From: Cereibacter azotoformans
GTDB taxonomy: Bacteria > Pseudomonadota > Alphaproteobacteria > Rhodobacterales > Rhodobacteraceae
NCBI GenBank assembly: GCA_017599285.1
Contig: JAGFXX010000001.1
Location: forward strand, 62,001-126,000
Direction of reading: 5' to 3'
Length of the DNA stretch: 64,000 nucleotides
Below, piece after piece: positions 35,865 through 44,792 of this stretch; the stretch's first letter is position 1, and every line of letters begins with the position of its first letter. Under the pieces are notes generated by a model. The model did no database searches and was not told the origin of the DNA. It saw nothing but the letters and a program-made list of their open reading frames with translations. Made by a program: the position numbers and the translations under genes.

Positions 35865-37156
35865 GGCCGAAGCTCCGCCAGAAGCCGATGGAGCGGCAGG
35901 CTGATCCGCACCAGCGCCGAACAATCGCCCTTCAGCCGCGAGTCGACGGTGAGGAACCGGATCTGCGCCTCGCCGCGAAAGGCGGAATAGGTGGCCTCGA
36001 AGCTCGCGTCGGCCTGCTCGCGGGCGAGCGCGTCATCGACATCCTCGAGATAGGCCAGGATGCGCCGCGCCCATGCCGCGTCGGGGTCCCGCGCCACCAG
36101 CTCCTGTACCATGGCCTTCAGCTCGATCCAGATTGCCGCGAATTCCTCGATCAGGTCCGACCCGCTGCCGCCCCGCTCGAAGAGCTGGTCCAGTTCGGTG
36201 ATGCGGATGTCGGCCTCCTGCCACTCGCGATGCTCGACCACTTCCGAGCGGATGGTCGGGATGATGAGGCGCAGCGAGCGCAGCGCGGCCCGGATCGGCT
36301 CGCCGCCGTCCGCGCCCGCCACATCCTCGAGCGCGTGGGCCAGATCGTCGAGGGGCAGGGCGCTCGCCGTGGCGAAGATCAGGCTGTTCAGCCGCGGCGG
36401 GGTGTTCTGGATGATCCAGCGGATCTGGCGCAGGGCCGAGCGCGCGCCGGCCGGGTCGGCGCCGTCGATGGCATCCTGCACCTGCGCCGCCGCCGCCTCG
36501 AGCGCGTCGATCCAGAGCGTCTCGGTCGCGCGCGGGATCGGCGCGGGGGGAAGCTGATCGACCGCGCTGCGGGCCATGACGCAGGCGCTGCGGAGCTGGT
36601 TGCAATAGACGCGCAGTTCGGCCGCCTGCCGAAGATCGGTGGGCAGGGCGCGGGCGGCGTCGTTCAGGGCGCGGAACTGCTTGATCTGGATCTGGTGCAG
36701 GCATTCGTGAAGCGACTTGTAGGCGTCGAGGCTGTCCACCGTGTCCACGATCATCGAGAGCCGGTCGCGCGACTGCGACAGCCGCTCGCGTACGGGCGCC
36801 TCGTCGAGGCGGGCGCGGATTTCGGTCAGGCCCGAGATCACCTCCTCGACCTGCCGGACCGTGCCGGGCAGCGCGGCGCGCGCCTCGGGGCAGGCCCGCC
36901 CGACGAGATCGGCGAACTCGGCCGCATGCGGGCGCCGGGCGAGCATCTCGGCCAGAACCAGCGGTTCGGCATCCTGCCGGCTCACCGCCTCGAGGAGCGC
37001 GAAGGCCTTCTGGCGGCCGACGAGATTGTCCGGCACCCATTCCTCGTGCAGGCCGAGGCCGGTGGCCTTGAGCATGATCCGCTTGAGGTCGTCGGTGGTG
37101 AAGAGCCGCGCCACCTCCTCGCTCAGCGGTTCGATCAGAAGGGGGGGGAGGGCCAT
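35861..37156 (-). CDS. EAD1-like adaptor protein with long helical body
   Basis: The first 85 or so residues of this 431-residue protein resemble effector-associated domain 1 (Death-like superfamily): SEEVARLFTTDDLKRIMLKA followed by TGLGLHEEWVP and a helix ending in AEMLARRP. The same pattern begins the neighbouring protease, so the two probably bind each other. The remaining 340 residues are nearly all helix with no motif I recognise. It lies 3 bases after the protease stop. In known systems such domains link sensors to effectors, so an adaptor role is inferred. Confidence 0.65.
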   Translation of the reverse strand: MALPPLLIEPLSEEVARLFTTDDLKRIMLKATGLGLHEEWVPDNLVGRQKAFALLEAVSRQDAEPLVLAEMLARRPHAAEFADLVGRACPEARAALPGTVRQVEEVISGLTEIRARLDEAPVRERLSQSRDRLSMIVDTVDSLDAYKSLHECLHQIQIKQFRALNDAARALPTDLRQAAELRVYCNQLRSACVMARSAVDQLPPAPIPRATETLWIDALEAAAAQVQDAIDGADPAGARSALRQIRWIIQNTPPRLNSLIFATASALPLDDLAHALEDVAGADGGEPIRAALRSLRLIIPTIRSEVVEHREWQEADIRITELDQLFERGGSGSDLIEEFAAIWIELKAMVQELVARDPDAAWARRILAYLEDVDDALAREQADASFEATYSAFRGEAQIRFLTVDSRLKGDCSALVRISLPLHRLLAELRP

Positions 37157-37159
37157 CGC

Positions 37160-38251
37160 TCACGCCTCCAGCAGCGCCGCGTCGCCCGCGGCGAGGATCG
37201 CGGCCCGGATCCGGTCCAGCGGGATCCCCTGGTTGAAGCGTGCGGCGCCCCACGCCGGATCGCCGTAGTGGTGGAGGAGGACGGGATCCCAGTCCATCGT
37301 GAAGACCGGCGAGCCGGACGAGCCGTTCTCGGTGTTCGTCCGGTAGCGGACCCGAGTGCCGTTCGCGTTGGGCCCGATCACCGACTGCGTGTCCAGGGCG
37401 AGCTTCATCGGCGCCCCGTCGGGATGCTGCACGATCAGCAACGGCGCCTCGGGCGGCAGGTCGGGAGGCTGGTCGGGCAGGCGGAGCCAGCCGCGCCCCT
37501 CGAGCGGCGCGGCGAGGCGCAGGAGCGCGAAGTCAAGCTCGCCCGCGCAGGGCAGGGGATCGTCCGGCCGGTCGGTGAGTTCGGCCGGAGCGAAAGGCGC
37601 ATGGCAGGCCAGCCCGACGGCGGCCAGCCGGACAGTCGTCCCCGGCTCGCGCGAGCCGTCGGCGCGCATCACATAGTCGAAGCGGCACTCGGCCTCCGCA
37701 AGGTCGGCTTTGGCCACCACATGCCAGTTCGTCAGCACCGCGGCGGGCCCGACCAGAAATCCCGTCCCCGCCGCGCGGCGCGCGATCTCGATCCGGCAGA
37801 CCTGCCGGCGGATCGCCGCCAGCCGGTCGATCCAGATCGCAAGGTCGAGCCGGGCCAGATGCGGGCGCACGTTCTTTTGCAGGCCGGGCGCGAAGGCGTC
37901 GTCGGGCAGGCCGGCCAGCGGCACGCCCGCCACCTGCGGCGAGAGGCCGATGCCGCCGTGCGGCTGCGCGTCGAGCGCCTCGGGGCAGGCGGTGGCCAGG
38001 GCTGCGCGCAGTTCGGCGCTGCGCGGGCGGCGCTCGCGCATCTCGGCCAGGACCCGCGCGGCGAGACCCTGCCGTTCCAGCTCCTGCAGAAGGTCGAACA
38101 GGGTCCGCCGCACCGTCAGACCCGCCGGCACCCAGGCCTCGTAGAGCCCGTCGCCGGTGGCCGTCAGCATCAGCCGTTCGAGGTCGGCATGGGTGAAGAG
38201 CCGGCTCAGCACCGCGCTCAGGCTCTCGATCTGGCGCGCGTCGAGGGGCAT
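37160..38251 (-). CDS. EAD1-like domain plus trypsin-like serine protease
   Basis: This 363-residue protein has an EAD1-like N-terminus (about 1-90: ESLSAVLSRLFTHADLERLM, then TGDGLYEAWVP). A linker follows, then a chymotrypsin-fold protease with a complete triad: H177 (TNWHVVA), D240 (GELDFALLRL) and S312 (NGSSGSPVF). There is no signal peptide, so it acts in the cytoplasm. In described conflict systems EAD-protease proteins are effectors released by a sensor. Its ATG overlaps the upstream protease stop by one base. Confidence 0.8.
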   Translation of the reverse strand: MPLDARQIESLSAVLSRLFTHADLERLMLTATGDGLYEAWVPAGLTVRRTLFDLLQELERQGLAARVLAEMRERRPRSAELRAALATACPEALDAQPHGGIGLSPQVAGVPLAGLPDDAFAPGLQKNVRPHLARLDLAIWIDRLAAIRRQVCRIEIARRAAGTGFLVGPAAVLTNWHVVAKADLAEAECRFDYVMRADGSREPGTTVRLAAVGLACHAPFAPAELTDRPDDPLPCAGELDFALLRLAAPLEGRGWLRLPDQPPDLPPEAPLLIVQHPDGAPMKLALDTQSVIGPNANGTRVRYRTNTENGSSGSPVFTMDWDPVLLHHYGDPAWGAARFNQGIPLDRIRAAILAAGDAALLEA

Positions 38252-39465
38252 CAGAAGGCCCTGCGCGCGATGCCCTCGGCGGCGCAGAGGCCGGCGAGGG
38301 TGGTGTGGGGCAGGCCGGGCAGACCCGGCTCGTCGAGGACGGCGCCCAGCACATGGGCCCAGTTCGTCCGGTCGCCTCCCCAGCTTCCGCCGTAGTGAAG
38401 GCCCGTCACGAAGGGCAGGCTGTCGAGCCCCATGACGAGCGACCCCGAGTTGCCGCCGAGCGTCGAGGCGTCGTGGTTGAGCGTCCGGCCGCCGAGGGTC
38501 GAGGGGGTGATCTCGCCCGGAGCCAGCCGCTTGAAGCCCCAGAGCTTGTCGAAGAGCAGCCGCAGCACGCGGTCGGTTTCGGACACCGTGCCGAGCGAGG
38601 CCGGATCGGGGCGCGCGGGATAGCCCGCCACGAAGACCTGCGTCTGGGGCAGGGCCACGCGCCGCCCCTCGGCCAGCGCGAGGGGGCGGCGCGTCTCGGG
38701 CACCGGCGCGGCCAGGCGGAAGACGGCGAGATCAAGGCAGCCGTGGTCGATCCCGACCGGCGGGATCGCCCGCGCGCCGCAGAAGAGAAGCTCGCGCAGC
38801 GGTCGCGCATCCGCGCTGTCGCGGCCCGCGAACTCGTGGCCGAAGTCGAAGCGCGGATCAAGCTCGGTCCGCAGCCGCGGCGCCTCGCCCTCGGGGAAGG
38901 CGACGAACAGCTGCGCGACATGGCGGTTCGTCACGATCACGTCGGGGGCCACCAGCCATCCGGTTCCGGCGTAGGGCATCAGCGGGTGCGTGATGTCGAT
39001 CCGGCCGACCGCGGCGAGGGCGGTGCGCACTTCGGCCTCGCGCAGCGGATCGCCGAAAAGGTCGGCCCAGCCGCCGGCCGGGCTGGTCGCGAAATCGGGC
39101 GCATCCTCGCGCACGAGGAAGGAGGGCCGCGAGCCGTCGGTCCGCACGATGACCTCGAGCGCGGCCGCCACGGCGGCCATCGGCGCCTGCGTCCTGTCGC
39201 GCTGCCCCGCGATCAGTTCCAGCCCCTCGCGGCCGTTGACGAGAACCTGCCGGGTCAGCGCCGGATCTGCCGCGGTCAGATCCATCTCGACGGCGCGGCG
39301 CAGCGTCTCTTCGGACCGCTCGATCCGGGCCGAAATGGCCGAGGGCGAGAGATCCGGCCCGTCGCGGCCGATCTCGGCCGTCTCGAACGCGCCGCCGTCC
39401 GGAGACAGGCGCGGCATGATCTCGGCCGCCAGTGACTCGATCGAGGATCTGTCGTGCCTTTCCAT
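38251..39465 (-). CDS. Trypsin-like serine protease with helical N-terminus
   Basis: About 145 residues of helical sequence with no recognised domain precede a trypsin-like fold in this 404-residue protein. The triad is H182 (TNRHVA), D245 (CLDLAVFRL) and S340 (TLGGNSGSLV). No signal peptide is present. The ATG at 39465 is preceded by GGAGGAGCCG; the frame is open upstream to 39663 but lacks support. It is the first gene of the leftward operon, facing the lysozyme-like gene across a 324-base control region. Confidence 0.82.
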   Translation of the reverse strand: MERHDRSSIESLAAEIMPRLSPDGGAFETAEIGRDGPDLSPSAISARIERSEETLRRAVEMDLTAADPALTRQVLVNGREGLELIAGQRDRTQAPMAAVAAALEVIVRTDGSRPSFLVREDAPDFATSPAGGWADLFGDPLREAEVRTALAAVGRIDITHPLMPYAGTGWLVAPDVIVTNRHVAQLFVAFPEGEAPRLRTELDPRFDFGHEFAGRDSADARPLRELLFCGARAIPPVGIDHGCLDLAVFRLAAPVPETRRPLALAEGRRVALPQTQVFVAGYPARPDPASLGTVSETDRVLRLLFDKLWGFKRLAPGEITPSTLGGRTLNHDASTLGGNSGSLVMGLDSLPFVTGLHYGGSWGGDRTNWAHVLGAVLDEPGLPGLPHTTLAGLCAAEGIARRAF

Positions 39466-39789
39466 CGGCTCCTCCTGCCGGGAAGGGGCGGAAACGGATG
39501 CCGGGGGCGTCGCGCCCGCCGGCCGCTGGATCAATGGCCCGTCCGGGCGGTTGCGTCGAAAGACGCCGGGCGGGCGAGGCCTGGAAATGTCCTTGTCTTG
39601 TCGAGGGAGGATACAGGCGAAGGACGGCCAAGGGTAGTCGCCCGATGGTTGAAGCTGACCCATTCGGAATGTTGACGCGGGGTCATGATTCGCCCACCAT
39701 GACGGGTGCGGCGGTTGCCGTCATTGTGCCCTCCACTTGCCGGATCTGTTTTTTTCGGGCGCTTGTGGCGCCTCAAGGGCCATTCTGCT
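39466..39789. other. Divergent control region of the conflict operons
   Basis: No gene fits in these 324 bases. They must hold the promoters of both operons. The notable element is an inverted repeat at 39682-39703. A T7 run at about 39748-39754 lies near the rightward start. I see no confident sigma-70 boxes. Confidence 0.55.
39682..39703. promoter_or_regulatory. Inverted repeat GTCATG-N10-CATGAC, candidate operator
   Basis: Two perfect 6-base half-sites with centres 16 bases apart lie about 220 bases upstream of the leftward start and 87 bases upstream of the rightward start. The spacing suits a dimeric DNA-binding protein. No regulator gene is present in either operon, so the binding protein is unknown. 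Confidence 0.4.
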
Positions 39790-41739
39790 ATGGATGTCGG
39801 TTCCCATCCCGCGGCGCCGTCCGCGGAAGATCTCTTCGAAATGCTGGGCTATCGCGAGGCCGAAACCTCGGTCGCCGGGACGGTCGAGGCCACGGTGCTC
39901 GACATCCCCTGGAGCGACGCGATCTCGGAGCGGGCGCGCAGCTTCATCGTGGGATGGGAGACCGGCGGGCGCGCCTTCTACGAGCGCGTGATCAAGGCGC
40001 GCCCGGTCTGGCCCGAGTTCGCCTCGGGCATCACCATCGGTTGCGGCTACGACCTCGGCTACCATCGGCCCGACGAATTCCGCGCCGACTGGCAGGGCCG
40101 CCTGCCCGGAGCCGCCATCGAGAGGCTCTCGCGCACGATCGGCTTTCGCACCGACGAGCCGGGACGCCCGGCCAAGGTGGCGCAGGCGCGCGCGCTTGTC
40201 CGCTCGCTCGCCGACATCGTGATCCCGTGGGAGGTGGCGATCGGCCAGTTCGACGAGGGCAAGATGCCCAAGCTGGTGTCCCAGCTTTACCGCTCGCTCG
40301 ATCATCTCGACCGGCTTCATCCGCACGGGCGCGGCGCGTTGCTCAGCCTCGTGTTCAACCGCGGCTCGGGCGGCTTCGTCTCGTCGAAGGACCGCTTCCG
40401 CGAGATGCGCGCGATCGCGCGGGCGATGGCCACGGGCGAGCGGTCCGAGATGGCCCGCATCCCCGATCTTCTGCGCGCCATGAGCCGGGTCTGGGGCGAT
40501 GGCTCGAGCCTCGCGCGGCGGCGGCGCGAGGAGGCCGACCTGTTCGAGGCGGGCCTCTCCGAAGAGCGACTGACCGAGGCGGTGGTGGCGCTGCGCCAGC
40601 ACGGCGAGGCGGAAGCACCCGCCGCGCCGCTGGCCGAGCAGCACGAGGATGTGGCGGAAGCCAGCGATGACGAGGAGACGGTCGAGGAGCCGGCGCTGAC
40701 CGAGGCGCCGGGCCCGACGGTTGCGGATGTGCGCTGGAATCCCAACGACGACGACCATCCCGACTACCGCCACCTTCCGCGCGCCGGGCAGGGCGCCACC
40801 TTTGACCTGACGGCGGCGGATCTCGAGAGGCTCGTCCGGCTCAACGACTTTCTCGTGCGGCCCGGGCCGCTTGTCTTCGCGCTGCGCGGCTGCCGGATCG
40901 CCGGGGCCGACCGGCGCGAGGATGTGGAGGTGCTGACGCTGGTGGACCAGCGGCCCGACCATCGCGACTACCGCTGCGTCATGGGCGTGCTCGACCGCGA
41001 GGCCGGCCGGATGCACGCCTACCGCGCCTCGACGGTGCCCGAGGCCAGGGCGCTGGTGACCGGCGTCCAGAAGGCGCGGCAGGGGATCTTCGAGGGCAAC
41101 CTGCTGCCGACGGGCTGCTACACCTACACGGTGGGCACGCACCGCGCGGGCACCTCGGGCGAGATCCGCGGTGTGCTGCGGCTGGCCTCGACCGCCACGG
41201 GGGCGGCCGAGGTGGTCGCGCTGCGCAGCCTTCAGGACGTGGTCTATGACCGGCGCGACTTCTGGCATCGCTGCGCGCCGGCCGACAACATCCATCCCGG
41301 CCGGCGCCGCGAGGGGTTCTCGTCGCTCGGCTGCCTGACGCTGCCGGGCGACTACGACCGGGGCAGCCGCAGCCATTCGGGCCTATGGGCCGACTTCCGG
41401 GTGGCGCTGGGTATGGGGCGGACCTTCGCCGCCTCCGACGACGGGCGGCAGTTCAGCGTCATGCTGCTGACCGGGGCCGATGCGGCGCTTGTCGCCGGCC
41501 TGCGCGGCGCGCCGGCGGAGGGTCTGCGGCGTCTGCGCTTCGGATCGACCGGGGCGGCGGTGGCGCGGCTTCAGGCGCAGATGGGCCTCGCACCCGACCG
41601 GCAGCGGCTGGTGGGGCCCGTGACCCGCGCGGCCTTCGTGGCCCTCCAGCAGCGCAGGCTCGGCTGGGCGGACGGCATCCTGTCGCCCGAGATGGAGGCC
41701 GATCTCGGCCTCGACGTGTTCCGAGAGGGAGAAGAGTGA
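39790..41739 (+). CDS. Lysozyme-like / L,D-transpeptidase-like / peptidoglycan-binding fusion
   Basis: This 649-residue protein shows three parts. About 45-250 resembles a GH24-type lysozyme, with E57 and the TIGCGYDLG loop in place of TIGYGHT. About 380-545 resembles a YkuD-like domain with IHPG and SSLGC (Cys515). About 577-640 is a peptidoglycan-binding domain (LRFGSTGAAVARLQ). An acidic linker (270-305) separates the first two. There is no signal peptide, so how it reaches the wall is unclear. The ATG at 39790 is used; 39706 is possible. The stop overlaps the next start. Confidence 0.72.
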   Translation: MDVGSHPAAPSAEDLFEMLGYREAETSVAGTVEATVLDIPWSDAISERARSFIVGWETGGRAFYERVIKARPVWPEFASGITIGCGYDLGYHRPDEFRADWQGRLPGAAIERLSRTIGFRTDEPGRPAKVAQARALVRSLADIVIPWEVAIGQFDEGKMPKLVSQLYRSLDHLDRLHPHGRGALLSLVFNRGSGGFVSSKDRFREMRAIARAMATGERSEMARIPDLLRAMSRVWGDGSSLARRRREEADLFEAGLSEERLTEAVVALRQHGEAEAPAAPLAEQHEDVAEASDDEETVEEPALTEAPGPTVADVRWNPNDDDHPDYRHLPRAGQGATFDLTAADLERLVRLNDFLVRPGPLVFALRGCRIAGADRREDVEVLTLVDQRPDHRDYRCVMGVLDREAGRMHAYRASTVPEARALVTGVQKARQGIFEGNLLPTGCYTYTVGTHRAGTSGEIRGVLRLASTATGAAEVVALRSLQDVVYDRRDFWHRCAPADNIHPGRRREGFSSLGCLTLPGDYDRGSRSHSGLWADFRVALGMGRTFAASDDGRQFSVMLLTGADAALVAGLRGAPAEGLRRLRFGSTGAAVARLQAQMGLAPDRQRLVGPVTRAAFVALQQRRLGWADGILSPEMEADLGLDVFREGEE

Positions 41740-43163
41740 TGAACCGTATCGACCGAAGCCAGCTCGAAGCGATGCTGATGGACATTGACGTGCCGGACGA
41801 GGCGATCCGGCCCTATCTGCAACTCGATCCCCTTGAGAGCGCGCCCTACGAGCCGACGGTCGTCGCCAACCCCGCCCGCGTGGCCTATGCGGCGACCGAG
41901 GCCGCAATGGCGCTCAATTCGCTCAACGGCGTGGCGCGCTGGCGGCGCCAGCAGCGTTACGCCCGCAAGATCGGCCACTGGAACGGCCTGAAGGTGGTGG
42001 CCGAGGGCGACAGCTGGTTCCAGTATCCGTTCCTGCTCGACGATGTGATCGACCATCTCTTCGACCGCTGGGCGATCTACTGCGTGAGCGCGGCGGGCGA
42101 CCTTCTGCGCGACATGGCCCGGCAGGAGGAGGTGACGGTGGCGGTGCTGGCCGAGAAGCCGGACGTGCTGCTTCTCAGCGGCGGCGGCAACGATGTGCTG
42201 GGGGGCGGGGCGTTGCAGAAATACCTGCTGCCCTTCGATCCCGCCGTGGATGCCGCGGGCCATGTCGGGCCCGCCTTCGACGGCATCCTGAGGGGCACGG
42301 TGGACATCTACGCCGACCTGATCGAGGCGACGATGCGGGCGGGGGCGAAGCGCGTCGTCTGCCACAGCTATGATCATGTCATTCCGAACGGGGGCCGCTG
42401 GCTCGGCCGGCCTATGGCCGCGCTGGGGATCACCGACCCGGCCTTCCAGCGCCAAATCATCCGTGTGCTCATCGACCGCTTCCACGAGGCGCTGGCCGGA
42501 ATGGCGGAGCGGTTCGGCGGGCGGGTGACGGTGGCCGACTGCCGCGGGCGCGTGCCGGACACGGGCTGGTATGACGAGCTGCACCCGACCTCGCAGGGGT
42601 TCGTGGGGCCTGCGCGCGTCATCCTCGCCGCCGTGGAGGGCATGTCCGAGACCACCGTCTTCGCGATCCCCGAGATGCCGATGGCCGAGCGGGCCCTGCC
42701 GGCCGGAGAGCCGGACGCGGCGGCCACCCTGCTCGATGCGGAGGAGGAGGCGCTGGTGGCCGAGATCGGCCGGCGGCAGGCCCTGTTCGAGGTCGATCCT
42801 TCGGTCGGAGGAACCCTCGCGCTGGAACTGCCGGTCGCGCTGCCCGAGACGGTGCAGCTGCCCTTCCGCGACCTCGGGCGTGCGGTCGTCACCCGGCTCG
42901 AGCGCGAGCTGCACACGCTCATGTGCACCGAGGCGGGGCAGGGCGACCGCGAGGCCCTGCAGCAGGCGCTGGGTCTGCCGCAAGCGGGCCTCGTGGGGGC
43001 GCTGACGGCGGCGCTGATGGGGCTTGGCTGCCCCGCCTTCGTGGCGCCGCTGGCAGCGACCGTGATCGTCAAGCGCGGGGTGGCGCCGGCCTGGGACGAG
43101 ACGTGCCGGATCTGGAGTTTGCGGCTCGGCGCGATGCCCGAGGTGGCGCCGGCCGACGGGTGA
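41739..43163 (+). CDS. SGNH/GDSL-type hydrolase
   Basis: The first 300 residues of this 474-residue protein form an SGNH hydrolase: Ser92 in EGDSWFQ, Gly/Asn in SGGGND (N151), and the terminal D279/H282 pair in DELHP. These enzymes deacylate lipids, polysaccharides or peptidoglycan. The last 170 residues are helical with a hydrophobic stretch near 400-430 and no recognised domain. The ATG overlaps the stop of the lysozyme-like gene (TGATG), so the two are made together. Substrate unknown. Confidence 0.82.
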   Translation: MNRIDRSQLEAMLMDIDVPDEAIRPYLQLDPLESAPYEPTVVANPARVAYAATEAAMALNSLNGVARWRRQQRYARKIGHWNGLKVVAEGDSWFQYPFLLDDVIDHLFDRWAIYCVSAAGDLLRDMARQEEVTVAVLAEKPDVLLLSGGGNDVLGGGALQKYLLPFDPAVDAAGHVGPAFDGILRGTVDIYADLIEATMRAGAKRVVCHSYDHVIPNGGRWLGRPMAALGITDPAFQRQIIRVLIDRFHEALAGMAERFGGRVTVADCRGRVPDTGWYDELHPTSQGFVGPARVILAAVEGMSETTVFAIPEMPMAERALPAGEPDAAATLLDAEEEALVAEIGRRQALFEVDPSVGGTLALELPVALPETVQLPFRDLGRAVVTRLERELHTLMCTEAGQGDREALQQALGLPQAGLVGALTAALMGLGCPAFVAPLAATVIVKRGVAPAWDETCRIWSLRLGAMPEVAPADG

Positions 43164-43175
43164 GGGCCGGCGCCG

Positions 43176-44084
43176 TCACGGCACCAGCGCCCCGCGGGCG
43201 CCGATGACGCGGGCGGCAAGACGGGCGCCGGCCCGGACCGCGTCCGCGAGCGGCGCTCCGGTCAGATGTGCCGCAAGGAAGCCCGCGTTGAAACTGTCGC
43301 CCGCGGCGGTGGTGTCGATCACCTCTTGCACCCGTTCGGGCGGGTGGCTCTGCTGGCCGTCTTCGGTCAGCGTCACCATCGGGCCCGCACCGTCCTTGAC
43401 CACCACGAGCGTCGCGCCGGCGGCCGCGTAGCGCGCCGCGGTGGCGGCCGCGTCGGCGTCGCCGAAGAAGGTGGCCTCGTCCTCGTGCGAGGGCAGGACG
43501 ATGTCGGCATGGCGCGCGGCCTCGGTGACGGCCGCGCACATGGCCGCCGGATCGGGCCAGAGGCGCGGGCGCAGGTTCGGGTCGAAGGCCACCGCGCTGC
43601 CCGCCGCCCGCGCGGCCGCGAGGGCCTCGAGGAGCCGCGCGCGGTCGGCCGGATCGAGGATCGCCAGAGTGATGCCCGAGAGGTAGATCAGCGCGGCCTC
43701 CGCGAACCCGGCCTCGAGCGCGGCGACATCACGGGCGAGCAGCCTGGCCGCGCTCTGCCCGCGCCAGTAGGCAAAGCTGCGCTCGCCGTTCGTCAGTTCG
43801 ATGAGGTAGAGGCCCACCGTCCGGTCCGAAAGGCGCGCGACATGGGCGGTGCCAAGCCCCGCCTCCTCGAAGAAGGCCACCATCCGCGCCGAGATCGGGT
43901 CAGTGCCGACAGCGGTGAGATAGTCCACCGGCCGGTCGGCCGGCAGGGCGCGGCGCAGATACCAGGCCGTGTTCAGCGTGTCGCCGGCAAAGCCCATCGC
44001 ATAGGTGCCCTCGCCCGTCGGCGCCATCTCGACCATGCATTCGCCGACCGAGACGATGCGTTTCTTCAGAGATCGGGCAGACAT
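43176..44084 (-). CDS. kdgK: 2-dehydro-3-deoxygluconokinase (PfkB family)
   Basis: KdgK phosphorylates 2-keto-3-deoxygluconate to KDPG, where the uronate route joins Entner-Doudoroff. The 302-residue protein shows the ribokinase-family N-terminal glycines (FAGDTLNTAWYL, matching KdgK) and the catalytic base motif DTTAAGDSFNAGF. AGGAGG precedes the ATG at 44084. The gene overlaps the GntR-type regulator by 19 bases, so both are one leftward unit. Confidence 0.9.
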   Translation of the reverse strand: MSARSLKKRIVSVGECMVEMAPTGEGTYAMGFAGDTLNTAWYLRRALPADRPVDYLTAVGTDPISARMVAFFEEAGLGTAHVARLSDRTVGLYLIELTNGERSFAYWRGQSAARLLARDVAALEAGFAEAALIYLSGITLAILDPADRARLLEALAAARAAGSAVAFDPNLRPRLWPDPAAMCAAVTEAARHADIVLPSHEDEATFFGDADAAATAARYAAAGATLVVVKDGAGPMVTLTEDGQQSHPPERVQEVIDTTAAGDSFNAGFLAAHLTGAPLADAVRAGARLAARVIGARGALVP

Positions 44085-44782
44085 GCGTCCTCCTGTGCGA
44101 AATAGCTCTGGTGATCGAGGCGGATCCGCTCGATCTGGATCTTGATGCGGTTGAGGTGCCGGTGCATCCGCCGCATCGCCTCGGGCGCGTCGCGCGCCTC
44201 GATGGCCTGCATCACCTCGAGATGGTCAGCGTAGGCATCCTTCGAGGCGAAGGCCAGCGACAGGTAGCGCACCCGGTCCATGTGGGACTTGTTCTCGCGG
44301 ATGATCTCCCAGGCGAAGCCGCAGCCGGACCGCTCGCAGATCTCGCGGTGAAACCGGTCGTCGAGCGCGTGAAAGCGGAGCCGGTCGCCCGCCTCGGAGG
44401 CCTCGCGCTGAAGGTCGAGGATCTGCCAGAGCGCGGCATGGTCCGCTTCGGTCAGGCGCTCGCAGGCCACGCGGACCGTCTCGGCCTCGATGGCGGCCCG
44501 GATGAAACGGGCCTGCATGACGCTGCGGGTCGAGATCTGTGAGACCGTCGTGGCCCGCTGGGGCCGGATCGCGAGGAAGCCCAGCTTGGACAGCCGGTAG
44601 AAGGCATCGCGCACCGGCTGGCGCGAGACGCCGAACTGACGCGCGACCTCGATCTCGGAGAGCTTGGTGCCGGGAGGCAGGTCAAGCTCGATGATCCGGT
44701 CGTGCAACTGATCGAAGACCTGATCCGTGACCGAGGGCCGGATGGGTGCCTCGAGGGTCGGCAGCGTGATCGCGTCGGTCAT
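44066..44782 (-). CDS. uxuR: GntR/FadR-family regulator, probable uronate repressor
   Basis: This 238-residue protein has an N-terminal winged helix (SEIEVARQFGVSRQPVRDAF) and a C-terminal all-helical FCD ligand domain with metal-binding His residues. The gene is divergent from uxaC across the operator region at about 44.8 kb and co-transcribed with kdgK. UxuR/ExuR of the same subfamily respond to uronate intermediates, so that role is likely. The symbol is by context, not by strict orthology. Confidence 0.82.
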   Translation of the reverse strand: MTDAITLPTLEAPIRPSVTDQVFDQLHDRIIELDLPPGTKLSEIEVARQFGVSRQPVRDAFYRLSKLGFLAIRPQRATTVSQISTRSVMQARFIRAAIEAETVRVACERLTEADHAALWQILDLQREASEAGDRLRFHALDDRFHREICERSGCGFAWEIIRENKSHMDRVRYLSLAFASKDAYADHLEVMQAIEARDAPEAMRRMHRHLNRIKIQIERIRLDHQSYFAQEDACLPDL

Positions 44783-44792
44783 GTCCTCTCCG

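Noticed and set aside
33462-43163. Reading the island as an Avs/STAND antiphage gene
   Set aside because: No NTPase with Walker motifs is present in these genes; only downstream-type domains were seen.
32953-43163. Prophage or integrative island ends around the conflict genes
   Set aside because: No integrase, attachment repeat or tRNA flanks the island, and base composition does not visibly change.
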